Shown: piece by piece, positions 24,975 to 33,439 of the stretch | Numbering within the stretch: position 1 is the stretch's first letter | Layout of the letters: each line of letters opens with the position of its first letter | IMG/VR virus record: IMGVR_UViG_3300027969_000190 | Span: 1-40,801 of that record | From: a virus | Strand: one strand, 5' to 3' | DNA: 40,801 bases | The notes under the pieces: generated by a model | Database searches by the model: none | The model's input: only the letters and a program-made list of their open reading frames with translations | Told to the model about the DNA's origin: nothing | Program-made: the position numbers and the translations under genes

Positions 24975-25688
24975 TTAAGAGCTCTGACGCGCCAGCAGCG
25001 ACTCAAGCGATTTGTCGCGGAACCAATTGGTGGCCAACGAGCTGGCGCTTCCAAGCAGGCTTGTTGCAGCAGAGCCAAATGGGCTGAGTGTTCCCGCGCT
25101 TGCGTTTAAATTCTGAGCCGACACGCCTTGCAGCAATGCTTGATTCTCAAAGCCCACGCCGCGCAGCCTGGCTTCTTCAGAAGCGCGCACAGTGTTGGCA
25201 TTGATGGTCAGGGCATCGATCTCTTTGGCGATGTTCTGAGAGGCCTCAACCTCTGCAGTGCTACCAACCCCCAGGGACACGCCCGAGGCAGCCGTGGAGG
25301 CCCGTCTGGCCCCCTGCGCTTTGCCATATCGCATGGTCAGTTGGCCAATCTGTCGCTCGCCTGCCTGCAGGATGCTCTGAGCCTGGTATTCAGACTGCCG
25401 GGCATTGATCTGCGACATGCTCTGCTGGAACTCCAGCGAGAGAGCCTGGCTCTTGAGTTGGTACTGCTGCGATTTGGCCGCGTAGTAAGTGCCGATTGCA
25501 GTGCTTACAGAGCCAATGATTCCAAGCATGGGAGCCATGGCATTCATTGACTTGGCTGTATCACCTGCTGAAAATGAACTGAATCCGCTGTCTTGCTGTG
25601 CAAGCATGCTGGTTTGCTGTGATCCAAAATCAGTCCCGTATTTCATTGCTGTCGGGCTTGTCAGCAATGTATCCTTCCAACTAGACAT
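24975..25688 (-). CDS. Internal virion protein, T7 gp14-like (237 aa)
   Basis: Residues about 45-75 hold a hydrophobic stretch (APMLGIIGSVSTAIGTYYAA). Long Gln/Ser/Ala-rich helices follow, with the conserved phrase GQLTMRYGKAQGARRASTAASGV and ASQNIAKEIDALTINAN, typical of internal core proteins that cross the outer or inner membrane on ejection. It is first of three ejection genes and 78 bp after a (A/T)TACGGGTACC element, preceded by TGGAGATCAACC before the ATG. The family call rests on the RMGKAQG-like phrase and order. Confidence 0.78.
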   Translation of the reverse strand: MSSWKDTLLTSPTAMKYGTDFGSQQTSMLAQQDSGFSSFSAGDTAKSMNAMAPMLGIIGSVSTAIGTYYAAKSQQYQLKSQALSLEFQQSMSQINARQSEYQAQSILQAGERQIGQLTMRYGKAQGARRASTAASGVSLGVGSTAEVEASQNIAKEIDALTINANTVRASEEARLRGVGFENQALLQGVSAQNLNASAGTLSPFGSAATSLLGSASSLATNWFRDKSLESLLARQSS

Positions 25689-25765
25689 GGTTGATCTCCA
25701 TAAGTGTTGAAGAAAGCTCCATGATTTTCATATTCATGAAGCTACCTTAATTCTGTGATGCGTGT

Positions 25766-25776
25766 TTACGGGTACC
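25766..25776 (-). promoter_or_regulatory. Late-module element 2 (GGTACCCGTAA) before ejection module
   Basis: On the minus strand it starts one base after the TAA of the tail tubular B gene. AATTAAG, a weak -10-like sequence, begins about 24 bases after the first G. The next gene is the first internal virion protein at 25688. The stretch 25689-25777 holds no other gene. Confidence 0.6.
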
Positions 25777-25777
25777 T

Positions 25778-28342
25778 TTAGGAGCCTATAGACACTTCAA
25801 GCGTCAACCCGACCAGGGTAAGCGGCAAGGGGTCTTGTTGCCTGATGTAGATCTGGCCAGACTGCCCCCATGTTGGACTGAGAACCACTTGGATCTCTGC
25901 GTCCTTCAGTGAGGGTGGGCTGCCGTAGGGCTCGGTCGTGCGCTGCTTAGCTTCCACCAGGCTGTTGACGTCTGGCCCGATAAAGATGCCTGACGATTGG
26001 AACACGCGCAGCCAGGCCTTGTTCACGTTCTTTGCCCGGCCCTGGCCAAAGCCATCGATGTTGACTGCCAGCGGCAGGGTCTGCAGGTCTGAGTTGTATT
26101 GCAAACCAAAGGTGATGATCGTGCCGGCTCTTTCCAACGTGATCGTGCCACCGGTGACGACTCGTTGCGGGTGCACTGCACCGTCGACCAGAATGGACAC
26201 GGTCTTGCCTTCCAACCAGGTGATGTTGCTCACGCTGTTGCGCGCAAAGGACCAGGCTGTGGTGGCCGTGGCTCTCAGGCTTGCTGGAACGGTCTTGTCT
26301 GGTCGCACCTGGGCCACGGTGGTGGACGTAGTGCCCACTATCCTGCAGCGCACCTGAGTGCCGTCTGTGGCCGTCAAGACGATGGCGTCGTTGATGTCGG
26401 TCGTGCCTGGGTAGACAAACTGCGCTGTCGAGCTAATGATCGTCAGGGTTTCGGCCGGCGTCCAGGCAGTGCCGCCTGACAAAGTCATGGTGACGGCGCT
26501 GGTGTTGGTCCCGTTGTAGGTGGCGCCAGAGTCAACAAAGAAGCAGTTCTGCAGATTTGTGATTGTGCGCGATGCCATGCGCTCGACGTAACGCACTGTG
26601 CTGCCATTGACTGTGCGCTTGACCACGACGTAGAGTGCATCGATCTCGCCTTCGGCCACGGTGGTGCAGCTCTCGAATACTCCATCGGTGTCATGCTGAT
26701 GCCAGGCGCCGATCTGTTGATCCGGAACATAGGTCAAGCCCAGCAGCACGCCATTGCTTGAGACAAACCACAGCAGCGGCCGAGGGGCCTTGCTGTAGCA
26801 CATGTCCACAATGCTCAAGCTGTCAAACAGGTGAGCTGCTCGAATTGAAAGGTCGCCGGTAATAAAGCCGTTTGATTGCCATGAATAACCCAGCTCGCGC
26901 ACATGGCCGCCGCGGGCTGCGCAGTACACCAAGCTGTTGTTGATAATCGATGGCTGCACATTGCTGGCGCCAATGTAGGACTGAGGCTTGACTGACACTG
27001 TGCTGGGTGTAAGTGCGTCCGAGTTGAGCGGGCTCACGCGCCATTCAGCAGAGCTTGTCAGCAACAGCAACTGAGTCAAAGGGACAATGTGCCGGATGGT
27101 GTTGGCCTCGCGCGCGGCCACGCGAAACTTGATGCGGTCGTTGTCCTTGATGGGCAGCGAGTAGCTCATGTCCGACTCTGTGCCCGACCTGGTCATCCAC
27201 ATGGTCTGCGGCTCAAGGGTTGTGCCGGCAAAGGTTCGGCGCTGCTCGGCATAGGACACGGCGCCAGGGTAGTTGCCGGTGGACCCAAAGACTGTTTCAA
27301 AAATGGGCGGCGTGATGCCCATGTCTGGAGCCAAGTTGTTGTCCACAAACGATGTGGTCTGCGTTTGGCCAATGTAGCCGTATAGTCCAGACTGGCGTTT
27401 GTAAATGTTGTAGCGCAGGGCGCCAGTGACTGCCGGCCAAGTGATGGTGTTGTAACTGCCGGTGACATACAAGTTATTGATAGCGTTGCCAGAAGACGAT
27501 GCGTTTGATTCATCAATGCCATTGACGGCCACGCTGGTGATGACGTAGTAGTTGTCGATGTCGTAGATCTTGTTGCCGTATTGAATCTTTCCGCCACTGG
27601 TAAATGCAGACCATGCTGTCGAGTCAATTATTGCGCCGCCGTTGTAATTTTTCAAGATCAGCGTCGTGTCGGTTGGTTTTGATTCAACGACATAAAACCC
27701 ATCGAAAAACTGAGTCATGCCGCCAACGCTTTTGACGTAGACCGAATCATTGGATGTGAGGTTGTGCTTGGACACGGTGGTGACCACCATGGGGTTGGCC
27801 TGCGTGATGGCTGCAATGTCAATGCTGAAGCCTGCGCTGGGCGTCACAGTGACGCTTGTGGGAGGTGTGACCAATGGTGTGAAGCTGATTGTCGACAGCA
27901 CCCAGTTGGTGGCTCCTACCCGGCGCAGCTCGCGCGGTGCGTACCCTGGATGCACCAATGTCAGAACGTCGGCCGACTGCACATAATGGATGTCAAACAG
28001 ATCGGCTTCGGCGTATGGGTTCGATACCTCATAAGGTGAGCCACTGGACAACAGCGTTGTGCCCTGTGTATGAAACCGAAAGTACCCTGCGCCCAGCTCG
28101 ATCACCATGGTCTGTGTGGTCGAATAAGTGAATGGGATCACCCTGGTGCGTTTGGTGCTGTCCTTGACTTCATGCACAAAGGCAAAGCCAGCTCGGTTCT
28201 CTGCCGGGCCTTGCGGTGTGGCAATGAAGTTGCGCATCTGAGCTGCGCCGGTCTGGAACTTCACATCATCGACGCGGCCAAACATCTCTGGCGACATTTC
28301 GCCACCAGCAAAGGATCGATTAAAAGTGCGGGTTTGTGCCAT
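25778..28342 (-). CDS. Tail tubular protein B (tail nozzle), 854 aa
   Basis: The start, RTFNRSFAGGEMSPEMFGRVD followed by QMRNFIATPQGPAENRAGF, is the well-known beginning of podovirus tubular protein B/tail nozzle homologues of T7 gp12. The rest is beta-rich with a fibronectin-like insert (YITSVAVNGIDESNASS region), and the C-terminus (GLTLEVSIGS) closes the barrel. It forms the narrow end of the tail tube and contacts the spikes. It is adjacent to tubular protein A, as expected. Confidence 0.88.
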   Translation of the reverse strand: MAQTRTFNRSFAGGEMSPEMFGRVDDVKFQTGAAQMRNFIATPQGPAENRAGFAFVHEVKDSTKRTRVIPFTYSTTQTMVIELGAGYFRFHTQGTTLLSSGSPYEVSNPYAEADLFDIHYVQSADVLTLVHPGYAPRELRRVGATNWVLSTISFTPLVTPPTSVTVTPSAGFSIDIAAITQANPMVVTTVSKHNLTSNDSVYVKSVGGMTQFFDGFYVVESKPTDTTLILKNYNGGAIIDSTAWSAFTSGGKIQYGNKIYDIDNYYVITSVAVNGIDESNASSSGNAINNLYVTGSYNTITWPAVTGALRYNIYKRQSGLYGYIGQTQTTSFVDNNLAPDMGITPPIFETVFGSTGNYPGAVSYAEQRRTFAGTTLEPQTMWMTRSGTESDMSYSLPIKDNDRIKFRVAAREANTIRHIVPLTQLLLLTSSAEWRVSPLNSDALTPSTVSVKPQSYIGASNVQPSIINNSLVYCAARGGHVRELGYSWQSNGFITGDLSIRAAHLFDSLSIVDMCYSKAPRPLLWFVSSNGVLLGLTYVPDQQIGAWHQHDTDGVFESCTTVAEGEIDALYVVVKRTVNGSTVRYVERMASRTITNLQNCFFVDSGATYNGTNTSAVTMTLSGGTAWTPAETLTIISSTAQFVYPGTTDINDAIVLTATDGTQVRCRIVGTTSTTVAQVRPDKTVPASLRATATTAWSFARNSVSNITWLEGKTVSILVDGAVHPQRVVTGGTITLERAGTIITFGLQYNSDLQTLPLAVNIDGFGQGRAKNVNKAWLRVFQSSGIFIGPDVNSLVEAKQRTTEPYGSPPSLKDAEIQVVLSPTWGQSGQIYIRQQDPLPLTLVGLTLEVSIGS

Positions 28343-28344
28343 GC

Positions 28345-29025
28345 TTATCTTCCGGCGGTCCAGGAAACGATGTGCTCAACTGTGGTCTTGCGCTGATTGG
28401 CATCAGACATTTCGGCCTGTGACTGGTAGCCGGTCATCATTTGAATGCAACGCTTGGCCTCTGCTGCCCCTTCTGCGCCCTTGATGATGGGCCCGGCAAG
28501 CATCGATGCCAAGTGCCAAGACAAGGTCATTACAAACAGCGGAGAGAACTGGGTGCTGTCTGTCACATAGGCGTTGTACCGCAGCACAGCGTTTTCTGTA
28601 TTTGTAAACAAAATCGCAGTGCCGTCTGGCTGCGTTTCAATGGTGAATGGCTGCGGCGCATAGCGACCTGCTGCAATCACTGGGCTGTAGTTGTGCGACC
28701 AGTATGGGGTATCTGTTGGGACAAAGCGAGTGCTGTAATCATCGGCCGAATCTTCAGGCAGCACGGACACAATGTTGAGCGCATCAGATGGCAGCGCATA
28801 GGCGTATTTCCATTCTGGCCAATTCATTGTGAGCTGCGCCAGCTTTGCACGGCGAGCTGTGAAATTCCAGTAACCCATCTCGAGCAGCGAATCACGGGCG
28901 ATCGGGTAGAACCGAGCGCAATGCTCTGACTGAGCAGATCCTTCTGGCGGATGAATACTTGACACCGTGGCATTGTCGCCCAAGTGGCTAAGTGCCAAAT
29001 TACAAATATCGACTTCGCTTGCCAT
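28345..29025 (-). CDS. Tail tubular protein A (head-tail adaptor), 226 aa
   Basis: EVDICNLALSHLGDNATVSSI and the segment YPIARDSLLEMGYWNFTARRA are diagnostic for the gp11/tubular protein A family, whose helical bundle docks on the portal and joins it to the nozzle. The protein is of normal length. It is separated from the capsid genes by an intrinsic terminator and lies 2 bases upstream of the tubular B gene, with no (A/T)TACGGGTACC element of its own. Confidence 0.9.
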   Translation of the reverse strand: MASEVDICNLALSHLGDNATVSSIHPPEGSAQSEHCARFYPIARDSLLEMGYWNFTARRAKLAQLTMNWPEWKYAYALPSDALNIVSVLPEDSADDYSTRFVPTDTPYWSHNYSPVIAAGRYAPQPFTIETQPDGTAILFTNTENAVLRYNAYVTDSTQFSPLFVMTLSWHLASMLAGPIIKGAEGAAEAKRCIQMMTGYQSQAEMSDANQRKTTVEHIVSWTAGR

Positions 29026-29044
29026 TGAGGCCTCCTAATGTAAA

Positions 29045-29075
29045 AAAGGGGCCGTGGTTTCCCAGCGGCCCCTTT
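29045..29075 (-). terminator. Intrinsic terminator/attenuator between capsid and tail-tube genes
   Basis: AAAGGGGCCG (29045-29054) pairs with CGGCCCCTTT (29066-29075) in a perfect 10-bp stem, and TTTTTT follows on the minus strand (29047-29042). It lies in the 86-bp gap after the 71-aa gene. It should end most capsid transcripts, leaving tail-tube genes to read-through, which suits the large excess of capsid protein over tail protein needed per virion. Confidence 0.88.
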
Positions 29076-29111
29076 GACTATGGTATCCGACCTATCGGAC
29101 TACACAGAGCT

Positions 29112-29327
29112 TCAGTCCGCGCCTGCACCAGCAAACTCGGCGGTCTGCTTGGCTTTGGGCATCCACTTTTTGGTGGCGCTTTTGGCGGCAGGTTTTTCCT
29201 CATCCTCTGGCTCACCATCAAGGTATTCCAGGTTTGTGTTGTGAGGACCGACGTAGTCAAACTCGACGCCTTCGGTGCGAAGACCGTTGTCGACGAAACA
29301 GATGGTTTTAGCGCGTACTTTAGCCAT
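29112..29327 (-). CDS. Small head-region protein (71 aa), unknown
   Basis: The N-terminal strand-rich part (KVRAKTICFVDNGLR, GVEFDYVGP) is followed by a disordered Glu/Lys/Ala tail. Small proteins of this kind sit after the cement gene in related phages, and the gene is in the capsid transcription unit just before its terminator. It could be a minor head protein. I do not recognise a characterised family. Confidence 0.65.
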   Translation of the reverse strand: MAKVRAKTICFVDNGLRTEGVEFDYVGPHNTNLEYLDGEPEDEEKPAAKSATKKWMPKAKQTAEFAGAGAD

Positions 29328-29339
29328 GAGTTTTCCTTA

Positions 29340-29771
29340 TCAGACCACAGTGAAGCCAGAGGCGTAGAACTTTTGACCGTCTTGGATGTTGGTCACTACG
29401 TCAGCAGTCACAGTACCAGCACTGTAGGTGCCAGAAATTGTGTAGCGGGCTCCCAGGTAACGCTGGCCTTTAGAAGCGATCTGCGGGTTGATACGCACAG
29501 CGACGTTCTTGCCTGCAACCAGGTCAGCCGTCACGATGGCATCAGTGCTGCCGATCACAGTAGGCGTACCCAAGTTGGCGGCAGCAGAGCTGATGACTTC
29601 AAACTTGACCGATGTGCCGCCAGTCAAAGCAGCAGTCACGGCAAAGTTCATGTACAAGCTATCGCCTTCACCCATATCGCGGGCGATGGACAAGTCGATT
29701 GTGTCGGTCGATACGGCAGTGGTAGTCAGTGCTTGGTCGGTCGAAACGCGGAGGAGTTTATCGGTGATCAT
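29340..29771 (-). CDS. Bbp16-like capsid cement protein (143 aa)
   Basis: ITDKLLRVSTDQALTTTAVSTDTIDL followed by RDMGEGDSLYMNFAV matches the start of the Bordetella phage BPP-1 Bbp16 cement protein family, which stabilises the mature head from outside. The remainder is beta-sandwich with GKNVAVRINPQ and GQRYLGARYTISG. It lies 31 bp after the capsid gene, the same order as in BPP-1. The length is about normal. Confidence 0.88.
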   Translation of the reverse strand: MITDKLLRVSTDQALTTTAVSTDTIDLSIARDMGEGDSLYMNFAVTAALTGGTSVKFEVISSAAANLGTPTVIGSTDAIVTADLVAGKNVAVRINPQIASKGQRYLGARYTISGTYSAGTVTADVVTNIQDGQKFYASGFTVV

Positions 29772-29802
29772 GGTTCAATTCCTTTCAATGTTGGTTGACC
29801 GA

Positions 29803-30822
29803 TTAGGACACGACTGCTTCGGCATTGATGATGGCATCAACGCGACGCAATGGAACGCCCAAGAAAGACAACCAGCTATACGGTGTACCGAATTGCGAGA
29901 GGCCTTCATTGATCTTCAAGACGTATTGCGACTTGTCCAGAGCAGCGATGCTCAAGCCAGAGTGCACGGTACGGTTCATGTAGAACGCTGCGCGGCCCAT
30001 AGCCATGTTGGGGATACGGTACAGCGAACGAGCCATCAACTTAACGATGTTGGTGGCAGCGGTGGATGCTTGAGTGCCAGTTTGGCCGATCAAGTCAGAC
30101 ACATCGATGTTGCAGATGCGAACGACATAGCGCCAGTCTTTTACGACCAAGCCATTCTTCCACTGGTAGCGTGTTGCGTACGCTTGCAGACGGGTGCCGT
30201 CGCTGTTGTACACGGTTTGCTCGCCCAAATCTTCGTGGATCAAGCCTGCTTTGCTGCCCTTGGGGAAGTGGCAGTAGCAAGTTTGGTCACCCCAAACGAT
30301 CAGGTACACAGAGGTGTTGTCCGAGCCAGAGCCACCAGCAGACAGAATGTTCTGTGCGTTGGTTGCAGACAAGCTGGAGTAGCGAGGTGCGATACCCAAA
30401 AATTGCTTGGGGTCAGTACCAGGGTTGCCGTAGAACAGTGTGGTGGCCTGGGTCTGGTTCATGGCTTCCAAGAACGCAGTGTCTTCAGACAAGCGGAACT
30501 GAGCGGTGTTGCCGTTCAGCATGGCCAAGTCTTTGTCCACTTCAGAGCGGGCTTCCAAGATACCAGCGGCTTCGTCCACCTGTGCGGTAGTCGATTTGCT
30601 GGAAGGGATACCCTGGTTCAGAGCACGCCAGTACACAGCGGGCAAGCCGGTGCGCACAACGACTCGTTCGCCAGTTGGCAGGTTACCTTCTTTGAAGACC
30701 GCGTCTTCCAGGACTTCGTTGGATTGCGAAAGCAATTCAGCGATGATTGGAATGCGACCATCTGGATCGGTGCGTTTGGCCCAGTCGGCCAAGGTCAGGT
30801 TTGTGGTAGCAAGAGTAGCCAT
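29803..30822 (-). CDS. Major capsid protein, BPP-1 type (HK97 fold expected)
   Basis: In this 339-residue protein TTNLTLADWAKRTDPDGRI, EVLEDAVFKEGNLPTGERV and the central GDQTCYCHFPKGSKAGL with CNIDVSDL belong to the BPP-1-like major capsid group. There is no N-terminal scaffold-like delta domain, in line with the separate scaffold gene just upstream. It follows the scaffold gene by 14 bases and precedes the cement gene, so stoichiometry may be set by translation. Confident by sequence phrase and context. Confidence 0.92.
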   Translation of the reverse strand: MATLATTNLTLADWAKRTDPDGRIPIIAELLSQSNEVLEDAVFKEGNLPTGERVVVRTGLPAVYWRALNQGIPSSKSTTAQVDEAAGILEARSEVDKDLAMLNGNTAQFRLSEDTAFLEAMNQTQATTLFYGNPGTDPKQFLGIAPRYSSLSATNAQNILSAGGSGSDNTSVYLIVWGDQTCYCHFPKGSKAGLIHEDLGEQTVYNSDGTRLQAYATRYQWKNGLVVKDWRYVVRICNIDVSDLIGQTGTQASTAATNIVKLMARSLYRIPNMAMGRAAFYMNRTVHSGLSIAALDKSQYVLKINEGLSQFGTPYSWLSFLGVPLRRVDAIINAEAVVS

Positions 30823-30836
30823 TTTTTAACTCCGTT

Positions 30837-31514
30837 TTAAGATTGCTGATTTGAATACAGTGCGTTGGCTTTTGCGTTGAAGTCTTGTGGACCAGGGCTT
30901 TTATTCCCTGCGCCATTTGAGTTCCCCACGAAAGTCTCTTCACTAATTGCCTTGCCTGCTCTGAACATGAACCGAATCACTTCGGGGTTGTTGCCCAGAC
31001 CAGACTCATTTAACAGCGCGCGCAGCTCCGGTGTACCGAATGAGTCAAGAGCTTTCTTCGCGACGACCAAGTTTTCGTTGAGCTTATCGCCCCCGAATTC
31101 CTTGTCCGTTTGAGCGGCCTGGGCCCACTCATTGCGGATTGCCTCAACCTGTTGGATTTGACGTTCCGCGATAGTCGGGGCCATCTTGTCCAACAATTTC
31201 TGCGCAGCATCCTGAGACAGATTCAATTCTTTGGCGATCTCCGAGAAATTTGACATTGTCTCGGTGTCGTAGTTCTTACCCTCTGGGGCTTTAAACTCGT
31301 ACTTTTCAGGTGCGCCTTGCGGCTTGCCTGCGTCGCCTTCAGTCTTGCCATCAGCAGGGGCGCCATCCTGGGCTTGCTGTGTCTGTCCTTCGGGTGCTTG
31401 CTGCTTATCTCCATACAACGCATCGGCCGTCGCCGAGTTGTTGCCTGGAGCTTGCGATGCGTCCGTGCCTTCAGTGGTCGTTGTGGCTGTGTCCGTCATC
31501 AGCGATTCGCTCAT
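30837..31514 (-). CDS. Capsid scaffolding protein (225 aa)
   Basis: The disordered N-terminal third is rich in Thr, Gln, Gly and Ala. A helical middle follows (YDTETMSNFSEIAKELNLSQ and AQKLLDKMAPTIAERQIQQ), then a C-terminus with FMFRAGKAISEETFVG. This layout is that of podovirus scaffolds, which lie just before the major capsid gene. The start at 31514 has AAAGGA 8 bases ahead. It overlaps the upstream Bbp19-like gene by 44 bases in another frame. It is expected to leave the head on maturation. Confidence 0.85.
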   Translation of the reverse strand: MSESLMTDTATTTTEGTDASQAPGNNSATADALYGDKQQAPEGQTQQAQDGAPADGKTEGDAGKPQGAPEKYEFKAPEGKNYDTETMSNFSEIAKELNLSQDAAQKLLDKMAPTIAERQIQQVEAIRNEWAQAAQTDKEFGGDKLNENLVVAKKALDSFGTPELRALLNESGLGNNPEVIRFMFRAGKAISEETFVGNSNGAGNKSPGPQDFNAKANALYSNQQS

Positions 31515-31821
31515 TTGTTTGTTCCTTTACCATCGTTGCATAAAGCTCTGGACAGAGCGAGTGGATCATCGAAAGTGTGCGATTGCCAAAGTTCCTGTTA
31601 CCTTCCGCAAATGCCATAGACATCGCGTTGGTGTTGAACGATAGCCGGAACACACCCGACTGTTCCAGAAGACGCCAAACTACACGACGCCCCCGCTTGC
31701 TGTTCATGAGCCACTTGAGATCGGCTTCCTCATTCTGATAGTCCAGTTTGTTGCGCAAGGATTTTTCTTCCTTGTCGCGGTCCTGGCCTCTCATGTCGAG
31801 GGGATCAAATTCTTTACTCAT
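31471..31821 (-). CDS. Bbp19-like head-region protein (116 aa)
   Basis: DLKWLMNSKRGRRVVWRLLEQSGVFR, then NTNAMSMAFAEGNRNFGN and SLCPELYATMVKE are the conserved core of the Bbp19 family known from BPP-1-like phages. Charged residues fill the N-terminus and the tail is His/Asp-rich. It is the first gene of the capsid module and starts 29 bp after a (A/T)TACGGGTACC element. The family is uncharacterised, so only a head-assembly association is supported. Confidence 0.85.
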   Translation of the reverse strand: MSKEFDPLDMRGQDRDKEEKSLRNKLDYQNEEADLKWLMNSKRGRRVVWRLLEQSGVFRLSFNTNAMSMAFAEGNRNFGNRTLSMIHSLCPELYATMVKEQTNERIADDGHSHNDH

Positions 31822-31849
31822 TTGGCCAATTTACTCATGGCACATATTG

Positions 31850-31860
31850 ATACGGGTACC
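31850..31860 (-). promoter_or_regulatory. Late-module element 3 (GGTACCCGTAT) before capsid module
   Basis: On the minus strand it starts one base after the TGA of the 246-aa structural gene. AGTAAATT, which is -10-like, begins 25 bases after the first G and overlaps the start of the Bbp19-like gene. This location implies a leaderless or very short 5' RNA if it is a promoter. Confidence 0.55.
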
Positions 31861-31861
31861 C

Positions 31862-32602
31862 TCATGGGGTGTCGTTTTTCACCAAAATGCCTTCAATCTG
31901 AATACCGACTTCAGATGATTTACTTGAATTGCATTGCCATTGACAATCTGTTTTTTCAGCGTAGCCACGCGGGATGCTTTTTTCTGAAATGTATGAATTG
32001 ATAAATGGAACTTGCAATATGGCCCGAATAATTCCAGATGAATTTACGGTGTATGACCGAAAATTTGTAAGCTGATTATTTCCCTGGTTGCTGTATGCAT
32101 TTACTTTTTGAAGATAAAAAGTATGACCAGCAGGAACCGTGTAAATTGTCATTGCACTGGTTCCGCAACCCGCATTTATTTGAGCATAAATTTGAGTTTT
32201 TGCTGCATTACCAAGTCTGATTATTCCCACAGGATTGACTCCATCAATCACTGAAATGCTTTGAATTCTATTGTAGTTATTGACTGTTGTAATTCCAGTT
32301 GCGCCATTGGTCAGCAATAGTTCTTCACTGATTTGGTTGTAAGAGGCATCAAGACCATTTATTTGAATTAAAACATTGACATCAAGTGCACTCGAGCTCC
32401 ACAACAGCATCGTGCCATTGGATGGATAAACATAAGCTGTATTGTTTTCCCAAATAGGAATAAACGCATTTCCAATGTCTCCTTGATACCCAGAAATATT
32501 CAAACTAGTATGGTTTTTAACCAATCCACGGGCAACATTCATCTCCCAGGATTCTGTTCGACCCATCTCAGTGATGGATGGCCAATGGACTGGATAGATC
32601 AT
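31862..32602 (-). CDS. AT-rich structural protein (246 aa), probable head fibre or decoration
   Basis: This beta-rich protein has a pattern that I recognise from structural proteins of aquatic phages: GNAFIPIWENNTAYVYPSNG, LIQINGLDASYNQISEELLL, GINPVGIIRL-type turns and a C-terminal sandwich (VNSSGIIRAILQVPF). The last part includes several Cys (QWQCNSS). It starts on the stop of the preceding gene (TAATG). Base composition is visibly more AT-rich than that of its neighbours, so it may be a recent insertion. It could be a capsid-surface protein; this is inference. Confidence 0.6.
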   Translation of the reverse strand: MIYPVHWPSITEMGRTESWEMNVARGLVKNHTSLNISGYQGDIGNAFIPIWENNTAYVYPSNGTMLLWSSSALDVNVLIQINGLDASYNQISEELLLTNGATGITTVNNYNRIQSISVIDGVNPVGIIRLGNAAKTQIYAQINAGCGTSAMTIYTVPAGHTFYLQKVNAYSNQGNNQLTNFRSYTVNSSGIIRAILQVPFINSYISEKSIPRGYAEKTDCQWQCNSSKSSEVGIQIEGILVKNDTP

Positions 32603-32994
32603 TAGTTGCTCGCACCAAGCATTGTGCTTTGCAAGTTGTTGATGGCCCTGCCTTCGGTTGTGCCGTTGGTGTTGCCATAGAGCTTGTTTGCCCTGTTGTC
32701 GTTCTGTGCGTTCTCAGTCTGGCCAACATCCATGTCGGTAATCTGGAGGCTCATGCGCGACTCAGCATCGCTGCCCTCGTACTGATTGGAGCTGACCGAC
32801 TTCACGACCACCTTGGCGGTGATCATCATCTCGGTGCCCACCTTCGGTAATGCAGTGATGCCCAGCTTCTCCATTGAGCCATCATCGAGATCGATGCATA
32901 GGCCGTAAGGGTAAGCAGGCTCGGCCATCTTGGCCGCGTCTGAACCGTATTCGCCACGCTCTTCGGACGACATTTTCATGTTGACTAAGCTCAT
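32602..32994 (-). CDS. Head-region protein, capsid staple-like (130 aa)
   Basis: The ATG at 32994 follows AAGGAAAATATC; an in-frame upstream start (33060) lacks a ribosome site. MSLVNMKMSSEERGEY, EPAYPYGLCIDLDD and LPKVGTEMMITAKVVV, ending in LQITDM, match from memory a phage family called capsid staple protein. The C-terminal quarter is Asn/Gln-rich. Its place between DUF5856-like and structural genes in the portal module fits a minor head protein. The staple name is tentative. Confidence 0.6.
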   Translation of the reverse strand: MSLVNMKMSSEERGEYGSDAAKMAEPAYPYGLCIDLDDGSMEKLGITALPKVGTEMMITAKVVVKSVSSNQYEGSDAESRMSLQITDMDVGQTENAQNDNRANKLYGNTNGTTEGRAINNLQSTMLGASN

Positions 32995-33004
32995 GATATT
33001 TTCC

Positions 33005-33427
33005 TTAAGCCAAGCGGTCGAGCTTGAACAAGTTGCGTGCCAGTTTATCGAGGATGTCATCGATCAAGTTTTGGATGTGTGACTCTGGGCCCATCATGGC
33101 TCGGTTGGTCTCGATGTAGTCATAGATTCGGCGAGCTTCAACCGAATAGGTCGAGGTATCAACGCCATCAAATGCGACTGCTTGCATAGTGCAACCCATC
33201 CAGCTTTCTGCCAGGCCATCCAAACCATCTTCCAGCTCGCTGTAGGTGTCACCCAAGGCTTCATGCGCAGCAAAGCTGCCTGGGCCTGTCGTCATTAAAT
33301 GGACTTTGTGCAGCGTATCAACTGCGGTCAGCATCTTGCTGATGAATTCTGTGGCGCCTGATGCGTCACTTGAACCCTTGTCCATGTTTCCATAAAGCAG
33401 GGTTCCTTTGTTTGGTGCTGTAGCCAT
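33005..33427 (-). CDS. DUF5856-like helical protein in the portal module (140 aa)
   Basis: After a short N-terminus the product is a helical bundle with HKVHLMTTGPGSFAAHEALG and YSELEDGLDGLAESW, which recalls the uncharacterised phage family DUF5856 and, loosely, ferritin-like bundles. The C-terminus (IQNLIDDILDKLARNLFKLDRL) is another amphipathic helix. It lies 13 bases after the portal gene. No metal site can be assigned with confidence; the function is unknown. Confidence 0.55.
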   Translation of the reverse strand: MATAPNKGTLLYGNMDKGSSDASGATEFISKMLTAVDTLHKVHLMTTGPGSFAAHEALGDTYSELEDGLDGLAESWMGCTMQAVAFDGVDTSTYSVEARRIYDYIETNRAMMGPESHIQNLIDDILDKLARNLFKLDRLA

Positions 33428-33439
33428 TTTGTGATCTCC

